In this document: in pieces, positions 15,522 to 22,545 of the stretch
How the letters are laid out: the number at the start of each line of letters is the position of its first letter
Numbering within the stretch: the stretch's first letter is position 1
NCBI GenBank assembly: GCA_023404705.1
Contig: JAEYAU010000237.1
Coordinates: forward strand, 1-22,987
Direction of reading: 5' to 3'
Source: Pseudomonadota bacterium
GTDB taxonomy: Bacteria; Pseudomonadota; Alphaproteobacteria; Rhizobiales; Xanthobacteraceae
DNA: 22,987 nt
Position numbers and translations under genes: made by a program
Notes under the pieces: model-generated
Databases searched by the model: none
Seen by the model: only the letters and a program-made list of their open reading frames with translations
Told to the model about the DNA's origin: nothing

Positions 15522-15556
15522 AAAAAAATCGGCGGACGAGGCAGAGGCGTTCGCCG
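15522..15556 (-). terminator. intrinsic terminator of the GAF-PAS gene
   Basis: On the minus strand CGGCG (15556-15552) pairs with CGCCG (15534-15530) and is followed, after one intervening base, by seven T residues (15528-15522). A smaller GGCG-AA-CGCC hairpin lies inside the loop. The structure is about 50 bases past the gene's stop and before the tRNA promoter. The stem is short, hence moderate confidence. Confidence 0.6.
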
Positions 15557-15606
15557 CGCGGGCAGATGACGCCGGCGGCCGGCCGGCCGATCCGCCATCC
15601 TACGGG

Positions 15607-16914
15607 TCAGACCTGCGCGGCGTTGCCCATCTCGGTGTAGAGCACGACCTTGCCGCCATCGCTGGTGAACTGCTCCTTCACGAGCAGCTGCCGCCCATCG
15701 GAGGTCATCCACCTGACGGTCTTCGTGTCGCTGTCGTTTTCGGTAAGACGCTCGCGCAGCAGGTCCGCACCGCTGCTCTGCCAAGGGGCGGCTTCGGCCG
15801 AGAGCACTTCGAGGTAAGACGCGCCCGGCACCGCGAGATCGCGCAGCGAGGGATAGAGGGTGAGATAGTGGGCGTTGCGCAGGACGACGCGGTTCTGCGC
15901 GTCATAGAGGACGATTCCCAGCGGCAGGCTGTCCACGAGCGCTTCGCGCGTGCGCGTCTCGTCGAGGATGACGCCAGTCCACAGCACCGAGCCATCCTCC
16001 TGACGGGTCGGCCGGGCGATCGCGTGGGTGTGCTTCTTGCGGCCGTCGGGCGTCACCAGGGTGGCTTCGACGTCCCACATGGTCAGCGCTTTCGAGGCAT
16101 CGATCAGCCGCTTGCGGAAGCGCGCCTTGTATTCGGGGCTGTGGGTGCGGAAGAGGGCCTCGGGATCCGCGAGGATCTCGGCCGCGGGCACGCCGAACAG
16201 GTCGTAGGCGTTCTCACTGATGTAGGAGTAGAAGATGTCGCCCTCGGGCGTCACCAGGCGCTGATAGACGACACCGGGGATCGAGGCCACCAAGGCCGCG
16301 AAACGATCATTGGCGGCGCGGAAGGCCGCCTCGCGCTGGGCCGCATTGATCAGGAAGCCGATGAAGGACGAGAGCGTCCAGAGGATCCGTTCGTCGCCGG
16401 CATCGGGCTCGCGCGCGTCCGGATAGAAGAGCGTGGCGATGCCGTAGAGTCCCTCGCCGCAATCCGGGATCGGCTCGGCCCAGCAGCTGCGATAGCCCAG
16501 CGCCTTGACCTGATCCGCATATGCGGGCCAGCGCGTATCGGTCGCGAAGTCCGCGACGGTCACGCGCTCGCCGCTCAGCGCGGCGACGGCGGTCGGATTG
16601 GACAGGTGATCGGTGGCGGCGGCGCCCACCGGGCACAGCAGCTCGGCCGGAAGCCGCGCGGCCGCCAGGTGCTGGAAGCGGCCGTCCTGCCGCTTGAGCA
16701 ACGCGATGCCGCAGGCCGCGGGCGCGAAGATCTCCTCGAGCACCGGGATCAGGCAGTCCAGAATGTTGCGCACGCCGAAGCCGCCGACGATCAGGTTCAT
16801 GAGCTCCTGCTGCGCTTGCAGCAGGCTCTCGAGCCGCTCGTCATACGGCGTGGAAGCTTGCTCGGAGCTCAGCGGAGGAGCCGCCGGGATCAATTCGAGA
16901 TGTGGATGCGTCAT
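15607..16914 (-). CDS. GAF-PAS-PAS sensory protein without output domain
   Basis: A 435-residue soluble protein with no signal peptide or membrane helix. A short variable N-terminus leads into a GAF domain (about 40-195, with SCWAEPIPDCGEGLYGIATLF as its core end). A first PAS domain follows (about 205-325, FAALVASIPGVVYQR to LWTGVILDETRT), then a second PAS-like domain (about 327-430, DSLPLGIVLYDAQNRVVLRN). No histidine kinase, GGDEF, EAL, cyclase or DNA-binding domain follows. It may therefore be a partner of a separate effector, a degenerate sensor, or a scaffold. Its promoter is shared with the divergent ATP-grasp gene. No strong ribosome site precedes ATG 16914. Confidence 0.82.
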   Translation of the reverse strand: MTHPHLELIPAAPPLSSEQASTPYDERLESLLQAQQELMNLIVGGFGVRNILDCLIPVLEEIFAPAACGIALLKRQDGRFQHLAAARLPAELLCPVGAAATDHLSNPTAVAALSGERVTVADFATDTRWPAYADQVKALGYRSCWAEPIPDCGEGLYGIATLFYPDAREPDAGDERILWTLSSFIGFLINAAQREAAFRAANDRFAALVASIPGVVYQRLVTPEGDIFYSYISENAYDLFGVPAAEILADPEALFRTHSPEYKARFRKRLIDASKALTMWDVEATLVTPDGRKKHTHAIARPTRQEDGSVLWTGVILDETRTREALVDSLPLGIVLYDAQNRVVLRNAHYLTLYPSLRDLAVPGASYLEVLSAEAAPWQSSGADLLRERLTENDSDTKTVRWMTSDGRQLLVKEQFTSDGGKVVLYTEMGNAAQV

Positions 16915-17151
16915 GAAGCTGACTGGCCCGTCGAAACAACACCGCGGCGGCGTGCTGACCGCTGCTTCGGTGCGGGCATCGTGACGCTGACATCTTAAGT
17001 TAAAGTTAGCCCAAGCAATGTCGACAGGTTCTCTTAGAACTTTGGCAAGCGTAACGCGAGGTAACCGGCGAATTCAGTTCAAACTTTACCTGTAATTCAC
17101 GCCGCTGCGGCGATCCTGCGGGCAAGAACAAACCGCAGGGGCGACGGGGCT
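16915..17151. promoter_or_regulatory. AT-rich divergent promoter region with CtrA-like box
   Basis: This 237-bp gap is clearly less GC-rich than its surroundings. It contains TTAAGTTAAAGTTAG (16995-17009), which is TTAA-N7-TTAG, one base from the CtrA consensus TTAA-N7-TTAA. It also holds a GTTCT-CTT-AGAAC dyad (17028-17040) and a GTAAC direct repeat near 17050-17070. It must carry the promoters of both the GAF-PAS gene (-) and the ATP-grasp gene (+). The assignment to CtrA is inferred from consensus only. Confidence 0.4.
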
Positions 17152-18594
17152 ATGGTGCAGGGACAGGATATGGCTGGGGCGCTTGTCGGCGAATCGACGA
17201 GGGCCGAGGCCGAGCTTGAGACGCTGATCGATCGGCTGAAGTCGCGGCTGCGGCTCGCCGTGGTCTATGGCGGCAACAAGCAGACGCCAGGAGGCGTCGT
17301 TTACCCGGCGCGGAACACGCGCGCATGGAAGAGCTACGAGGCGGTTGCGGTCGATATCGCGGCTGCTCTGCAGCGCCTCGGCTTTCGCCACATCGAACTC
17401 ATGCCCGACGACATGAGGCTCGCCGATCGCCTCGTGCGCGGCGGCATTCACATGGCCTGGCTCAATACCGGCGGCGTGCAGGGCAGCAACCCGATGGCGC
17501 ATGCGCCCTCGCTCCTGGAGATGCTGGGCGTGCCCTATCTGGGCCACGACCCTCTGGCGGTCACGACACTCGACAACAAGCATGCCTTCAAGCGCGAGGC
17601 AGTCTGTGCGGGGCTTCCCACAGCGCCGTTCACGACCTGGCATATGCGGCGCGGCCGCTTCGATCCGGACGTCAACACGCGCTTTCAGCGCGCCTTCGGC
17701 GATTACGAAGGCCCCTTCGTGGTGAAGCCGGTGTCCGGCCGCGCATCCTTGCACGTGCACGTGGTGCTGGATCGCCACGGACTGCCGGACGTGGTCGAGG
17801 CCGTGCACGAGGCGTCCCAGAACGTCGTGCTGATCGAGAAATTCCTCGAGGGCAGCGAATACTGCATCGCGGTCGCAGGCCCCGTCCACGCCGTGAACGG
17901 CGTGCTGCGAAGGAATCCGGGACCGCTGGTCTTCTCGGCCCTGGAGCGCATCCTGTCGGCGGACGAGAGGATCTTCACGTCGATGGACGTGCGGCCCATC
18001 ACGGACGAGCGCTGCCGCAATCTCGATCCGCAGGCCGATGCGGCCGCGCTGGCGGAGCTGCGCAGGATCGGACGCGAGGTGTTCCTCGAGTTCAATCTGA
18101 GCTCGGTGGTGCGGCTCGATCTGCGCGCCGACCAGAACGGCGCCATTCACATCCTGGAAGCGAATCCCAAGCCGGATCTGAAGGCCCCCGGGGACGGCGT
18201 AATGAGCCTGATCTCGGCCGGGCTGCCCGCCATGGGCATGAGCTATGACGACCTGATCCTATCGCTGTTCGCCGACCGGCTCGACGACCTGGTCAGGCGG
18301 CGCCGGGACACGATCGGACACATCATCGAGCTCCTGGAGCCGGCCGCGGCGCGCGGCGCCTTCAGCGAGAGCTATCAGGAAGTCGCGCAGGCGTCGGCTG
18401 TCGCGGAGGCGAGCCGCGCGACCGTCGATGCGCTCGCCACGAACGCGCTGGCCGAGCAAAGCTCCAGCCCCGCCGCCATCGGCGACATCGCCGCGGATGC
18501 GAGCGTGCGGGCGCTGACCGCGGTCGCGCGGTCGGGGCGCCCGGGACGGCGTCCGGAGGCCGCCGCGCCGCCGGAACGGCGCGCTAAGAGGTAG
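17152..18594 (+). CDS. D-alanine-D-alanine ligase-like ATP-grasp enzyme
   Basis: A 480-residue cytoplasmic ligase-like protein. After a Rossmann-like N-domain (LRLAVVYGG at about 34-42, LLEMLGVPYLGHDPLA near 121-136) comes an ATP-grasp domain. Its nucleotide- and Mg-binding segments are GPFVVKPVSGRAS, VVLIEKFLEGSEYCI and VVRLDLRAD...HILEANPKPDL (Glu336, Asn338). Family members join a carboxylate to an amine through an acyl phosphate. The HEVS motif that binds the first D-Ala in true Ddl enzymes is replaced by NKQTPGG, so the substrate is probably different. An Ala/Arg-rich C-terminal tail (about 405-480) makes it longer than Ddl (300-370). The start is 17152 or 17170; the latter has AGGGA six bases upstream. 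Confidence 0.83.
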   Translation: MVQGQDMAGALVGESTRAEAELETLIDRLKSRLRLAVVYGGNKQTPGGVVYPARNTRAWKSYEAVAVDIAAALQRLGFRHIELMPDDMRLADRLVRGGIHMAWLNTGGVQGSNPMAHAPSLLEMLGVPYLGHDPLAVTTLDNKHAFKREAVCAGLPTAPFTTWHMRRGRFDPDVNTRFQRAFGDYEGPFVVKPVSGRASLHVHVVLDRHGLPDVVEAVHEASQNVVLIEKFLEGSEYCIAVAGPVHAVNGVLRRNPGPLVFSALERILSADERIFTSMDVRPITDERCRNLDPQADAAALAELRRIGREVFLEFNLSSVVRLDLRADQNGAIHILEANPKPDLKAPGDGVMSLISAGLPAMGMSYDDLILSLFADRLDDLVRRRRDTIGHIIELLEPAAARGAFSESYQEVAQASAVAEASRATVDALATNALAEQSSSPAAIGDIAADASVRALTAVARSGRPGRRPEAAAPPERRAKR

Positions 18595-18596
18595 AA

Positions 18597-18611
18597 TTAA
18601 TGCGGATTTAA
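18597..18611. promoter_or_regulatory. perfect CtrA-type box TTAA-N7-TTAA
   Basis: TTAATGCGGATTTAA matches the alphaproteobacterial CtrA full-site consensus exactly. It begins three bases after the ATP-grasp stop and lies 79 bases before the start of the MFS fusion gene. Its placement suits control of the MFS/binding-protein operon. Only AT bases are specified, in very GC-rich DNA, so a chance match is uncommon, although promoter regions are AT-enriched. Confidence 0.5.
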
Positions 18612-18689
18612 GCCTTTTCGCAGAAAGTGCGCACCGGAGGCAAGGGACTCGGTGCGGTTGGGTCGCCAGAGCGCCACAGCGGAGCAGTC

Positions 18690-21101
18690 ATGTCGACTGG
18701 GAGGGTTTCACTAGGTCGTCGACTTGCGGACGGCGTCACGATGTTCATCGTGACGGCGGCCTCGCTGCTGTTGCTGGTCTATGTCGGCTTCGGCGAAGGC
18801 CGGCGCATTTACGAGGAATTCCAGGTCGAGAAGGTCGTGGCGCACGGCCGCATCGTGCAGAGCACGATGGAGAACTACCTGCGCGCGGGTCTGCCGCTGC
18901 GCCAGTATGTGGGCTATGCGACCCTGGTCGATCCGATCGTGCAGGGGATCGAAGAAATCAGCGCCATGGCGGTGACCGATACGAGCGGCAAGGAGCTGTT
19001 CATCGTCACCGACAAGGACTCCGCCAAGCCGATCAAGCCGATCAAGGCCGAGGTGGTGCGGCAGCTGCAGGAGAATCTCGTTCTCGAACGGTTCGACACG
19101 CATCATCAGATCGTGCTGCCGCTGCGCAATCGTTTCGAGAATGTCGGCGGCCTCGCCATCACGGTGTCGCCGCACATGACCGAGCAGCGGCTGAAGGAGA
19201 GCTTCGGCCCGCTGCTGATCGCGGCGCTCGCCCTGTCCGGTGCCTTCGCGGTCTTCGTCGTCATCGCGGCGCCCTATCTGGCGCGGGCGCGTACGCCGTG
19301 GTTGCAGATCGTCTATGCGTTCACCTTCCTCGGCATGGCGGGCTGCGTCGTCTGGAGCCTGATCGCGCTCTATTCGGACGGCGTACAGGGCAAGGCAAGG
19401 GCGGCCTCGTTCACGCTCTCGCAGCGCTTCAGCGACATTGTCGACTTCAACCTGCGCTTCCGCGACTTCGTGGGCATCGACAAGGTGCTCGGCGAGTATC
19501 GCCGCCTCAATCCGGAGATCCGCGAGGCGGCGTTGATCCTCGACGGCACGGTCGTGATTGCGACCGATCCGACGCGAATCGGCCGCACATGGATGTCGGA
19601 CCCGCGCACCTACGAGTATGCGCGCGCGATGACCGCACCCGAATCGCCGCGCCAGGTCTCCCTCATCGCCGTCGTGCCGGTGAACGTGGTCTACGACCGG
19701 GTCGAGCGCAGCGTGCGCAACTTCGCGGCACTGTTCATCGCGTCCGGCTTCCTCGCGGGCCTGTTCCTGCAGGTCGCAAGCTCGATGCAGCGGTTGAGGA
19801 TGGAGGAGGACGAACACTCCGTCATCTCGCCCCATGCGAGCGTGAGTGAGGAAGCGGCCCTCATCGTCGTCAAGCCGATCTTCTTTCTCGCGGTCTTCCT
19901 CGAGCACCTGACCTATTCGTTCCTACCGAAATTCATGCAGGAAACCGCGGTCGCGTCGGGGCTGTCGGTGGGATTCGCGGCGGCGCCGTTCACGGCCTAT
20001 TACCTCGCATTTGCGCTCAGCCTGATTCCAGCCGGCTACTTCTCGGACCGGTACGGCCCGAAGCCGCTGATCTGGCCGGGCCTGATCCTCGCCAGCCTCA
20101 GCATCTACGGGCTCGCGCTGCCGCTCGGCATGCTGCCGACCACGATCCTGCGCGCGCTCTCCGGCATCGGGCAGGGCATGCTGTTCATCGGCATCCAGAG
20201 CTACATCCTGGCGGTCGCCTCGGCGGCGAAGAAGACGCAGGGCAATGCGATCATCGTGTTCGGCTTCCAGGGCGGCATGATTTCCGGCATGGCGATCGGA
20301 TCGCTGCTGGCGACCTATATGACGCCGCAGGGTATCTTCATGCTGTGCGCGATGATCGGGCTCAGCACGGCGCTCTACAGCCTGCTGCTCATCCCGTCGG
20401 GCATGCGCCGCGACATGGTCGAAAGCGGCATCAAGCAGGCCTTCCGGCGCGTCGCGATCGATCTCAGGACCGTCATCGTCAGCGGCGAGTTCCTGAAGGC
20501 CATCCTCTGCATCGGCGTGCCCGCCAAGGCCATCCTCACGGGCGCGATCACATTCGCCCTGCCGCTCCTCCTCGGGCAGCAGGGATACCGGCTCGACGAG
20601 ATCGGTCAGATCATCATGCTCTACGGCGTCGGCGTCGTCGCATCGAGCGGCTATGCGGCGCGCTTGGTCGATCGCACTGGGAGCACGTCGACGATCCTGT
20701 TCTGGGGCGCGGTGATGAGCGGCATCGGCCTCGTGCTCGTCGGCCTGATGGGCTCGGAATCGGTCGGCAACGGCGCGGTCAGCACCGCCGTGGTCATCGC
20801 CGGAGTCATCACGATCGGATTGGCGCACGGCTTCGTGAATGCCCCGGTGGTCACGCATGTGGCCCACTCCGAGCTCGCCTCGCGCATCGGCGCCAACCCG
20901 GTGACGACCGCCTATCGCTTCCTCGAGCGGATCGGCCACGTCGCGGGGCCCATGATGATCGGACAGATGTTCCTGATCTGGGGCCAGAGCCCGCGCATCC
21001 TGGCGTGGATCGGCATAGGCGTGGTGGTGCTCGGGCTGCTCTTCATCATCCGTCCCTCCTCGGAGCGGATGGATGCGATCGGCCCGGAGGCCGCACGATG
21101 A
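18690..21101 (+). CDS. fusion of two extracytoplasmic Cache-like sensor modules to an MFS transporter
   Basis: An 803-residue membrane protein starting at ATG 18690 behind GGAG (five-base spacing). Proposed order: helix 1 (about 10-33), extracytoplasmic module 1 (about 40-170, with AMAVTDTSGKELFIVTDKD), helices 2 and 3 (about 171-222), module 2 (about 228-335, with ALILDGTVVIATDPTRIG, typical of Cache folds), helix 4 (about 337-360), a short acidic linker, then twelve MFS helices (about 385-790). MFS motif A is present as GYFSDRYGPKP (Asp453). MFS carriers move solutes by proton or ion coupling; Cache domains bind small ligands. The expected role is ligand-gated transport, or a transporter used as a sensor. 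Its stop overlaps the next gene's ATG (ATGA). Confidence 0.85.
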   Translation: MSTGRVSLGRRLADGVTMFIVTAASLLLLVYVGFGEGRRIYEEFQVEKVVAHGRIVQSTMENYLRAGLPLRQYVGYATLVDPIVQGIEEISAMAVTDTSGKELFIVTDKDSAKPIKPIKAEVVRQLQENLVLERFDTHHQIVLPLRNRFENVGGLAITVSPHMTEQRLKESFGPLLIAALALSGAFAVFVVIAAPYLARARTPWLQIVYAFTFLGMAGCVVWSLIALYSDGVQGKARAASFTLSQRFSDIVDFNLRFRDFVGIDKVLGEYRRLNPEIREAALILDGTVVIATDPTRIGRTWMSDPRTYEYARAMTAPESPRQVSLIAVVPVNVVYDRVERSVRNFAALFIASGFLAGLFLQVASSMQRLRMEEDEHSVISPHASVSEEAALIVVKPIFFLAVFLEHLTYSFLPKFMQETAVASGLSVGFAAAPFTAYYLAFALSLIPAGYFSDRYGPKPLIWPGLILASLSIYGLALPLGMLPTTILRALSGIGQGMLFIGIQSYILAVASAAKKTQGNAIIVFGFQGGMISGMAIGSLLATYMTPQGIFMLCAMIGLSTALYSLLLIPSGMRRDMVESGIKQAFRRVAIDLRTVIVSGEFLKAILCIGVPAKAILTGAITFALPLLLGQQGYRLDEIGQIIMLYGVGVVASSGYAARLVDRTGSTSTILFWGAVMSGIGLVLVGLMGSESVGNGAVSTAVVIAGVITIGLAHGFVNAPVVTHVAHSELASRIGANPVTTAYRFLERIGHVAGPMMIGQMFLIWGQSPRILAWIGIGVVVLGLLFIIRPSSERMDAIGPEAAR

Positions 21102-22297
21102 GGGTTTCGCACGTGGATTCTTACAAGCGCGTCCTGGGCGCGCTCCTCGTCCTTCTGTTCGGCTTTGCGCCGGCAGCCGAGGCGGCGGAGCGGATCGCGA
21201 CCAACTGGTTCCGCTACGATTCGAGCGTGGAAGCCGCGTGGAGCGTGCAGGCCGACTCCGTGAACCCGATGCGGGTGTCGATCCGGCGCAATGGCGGAGA
21301 CAAGCTCGGCACCGCGAAACGCATGATGGTGCTCTATCCGCGACCGTCCTCGGCCTACGATATCGCGATCACGAAGATTCTTCAGATCTTCGAGACCAAG
21401 GAATTCAATGCCGAGATCACGGTCATCAATTTCAATCTGGATAACAGCCGCGGCGCGGCCGCGGTCACCTTTGCGGAACGCAATGGCTTCGACCTGATCT
21501 TCGCAATGGGCTCGGAATCGACCGCCTGGCTCTGGGAAAACTACCAGGGCGGCAAGATCCCGGTGGTCTCGGTCTGCTCCAAGGACCCGGTCCAGCTCGG
21601 CCAGATGAAGGACTACACGGCCGGCAGCCGCACGAATTTCGCGTTCACGTCACTGAACGTCCCGGTCGACGTGCAGATGGCCTATGTGCGCGAGCTCAAT
21701 CCGGACCTTAAGAACCTCGCGGTTCTGTTCGACACCAAGAACGTGAGTGCGGTGCAGACCCAGGCGGAGCCGATCGCGGCCTATGCGCGCGAGCGCGGCA
21801 TTCAGGTGATCTGGGGCGGCGTGCAGAACCCCGCCAATGCCCGCACCGAGCTCGTGCAGATCGTCCGCGACGCCGTGCAGACCATGCGCAAGAGCGATCC
21901 GGACCTGAGCAAGAGCCTGTTCTGGGTCACGGGCAGCACATCGGTCTTCCTCGAGATCCGCACCATCAACGAGAATTCCGACCGTGTCCCGGTCGTGAGC
22001 GTTGTTCCCGAGATCGTCAAGCAAGGGCCCGATACGGCCGTGCTCGCGATCGGGATCAGCTTCGAGAGCAATGCTCACCTCGCCGCGATCTACGCCTTCG
22101 ACATTCTGTCGGGCAAGTACAAGGCGGGAGACCTCAAGGTGGGTCTCGTCTCGCCGCCGGACATCGCCATCAGCTTCATGAAGTCACGCGAGATCGGCCT
22201 GCGCCTTCCGTTCAGCTTCTTCGAGAGCGCGAGCTTCGTCTACGACTATGACGGCAAGGCGGTGCGCACGCTGACCAGCAAGATGGGCGAGAACTAG
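21098..22297 (+). CDS. orphan ABC-type substrate-binding protein (PF04392 family)
   Basis: A 399-residue exported protein. The signal peptide runs to about residue 30 (VLGALLVLLFGFAPAAEA). The mature part has the two-lobed fold of the ABC_sub_bind family: MMVLYPRPSSAYDIAITKIL, DLIFAMGSESTAWLW, PVVSVCSKDPVQL, LKNLAVLFDTKN, FWVTGSTSVFLEI, and the hinge/closing segment AVLAIGISFESNAHLAAIYA. Related TrpX-type proteins bind aromatic amino acids or purines. The start ATG 21098 overlaps the MFS-fusion stop as ATGA and has CGGAGG seven bases upstream. No ABC permease or ATPase gene follows, so it probably presents ligand to the Cache modules of the upstream protein rather than to an ABC transporter. 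That partnership is inference. Confidence 0.84.
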   Translation: MRVSHVDSYKRVLGALLVLLFGFAPAAEAAERIATNWFRYDSSVEAAWSVQADSVNPMRVSIRRNGGDKLGTAKRMMVLYPRPSSAYDIAITKILQIFETKEFNAEITVINFNLDNSRGAAAVTFAERNGFDLIFAMGSESTAWLWENYQGGKIPVVSVCSKDPVQLGQMKDYTAGSRTNFAFTSLNVPVDVQMAYVRELNPDLKNLAVLFDTKNVSAVQTQAEPIAAYARERGIQVIWGGVQNPANARTELVQIVRDAVQTMRKSDPDLSKSLFWVTGSTSVFLEIRTINENSDRVPVVSVVPEIVKQGPDTAVLAIGISFESNAHLAAIYAFDILSGKYKAGDLKVGLVSPPDIAISFMKSREIGLRLPFSFFESASFVYDYDGKAVRTLTSKMGEN

Positions 22298-22345
22298 CCC
22301 TAGGCAACTTGCCCTCCCTTGCCGGATCTTCGCGAGGGAGCCCGC

Positions 22346-22364
22346 GCCGGGGGATGGCCCCGGC
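22346..22364 (+). terminator. GC-rich hairpin after the binding-protein gene
   Basis: GCCGGGG / CCCCGGC (7-bp stem, loop GATGG) lies 48 bases after the stop. No T-run follows directly; a TATTTTTC stretch occurs only at 22446-22453, behind a weak ACCC/GGGT pairing. Transcription may end in this region, but the call is weak. Confidence 0.35.
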
Positions 22365-22482
22365 CCGGAACTCCGGCGCTCCACGCCCACCCGGTTCTTC
22401 GGTCCCGGTCGGGCAGGGCACCGGCGCGGACCCCTCCCCCTCGGGTATTTTTCGGCTTTGACCCAGCGCCAACGCAAACGGG

Positions 22483-22514
22483 TAATTAAGCATTTCATCT
22501 TAGTCTTTTAATTA
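22483..22514. promoter_or_regulatory. AT-rich inverted repeat upstream of receiver-domain gene
   Basis: TAATTAA (22483-22489) and its complement TTAATTA (22508-22514) are 18 bases apart in a notably AT-rich island about 30-60 bases before the receiver gene. This may be its promoter and an operator. The spacing does not fit a CtrA full site. Confidence 0.4.
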
Positions 22515-22545
22515 TTGGCACTTCCCCGCAGGGTGGCGACACCGA

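Noticed and set aside
22483..22514. CtrA full site before the receiver gene
   Set aside because: Two TTAA elements are present, but their spacing is 18 bases, not seven.
22517..22529. Possible sigma-54 promoter (GG...GC) before the receiver gene
   Set aside because: The GG and GC elements are nine bases apart instead of ten, and the -12 element lacks TT before GC.
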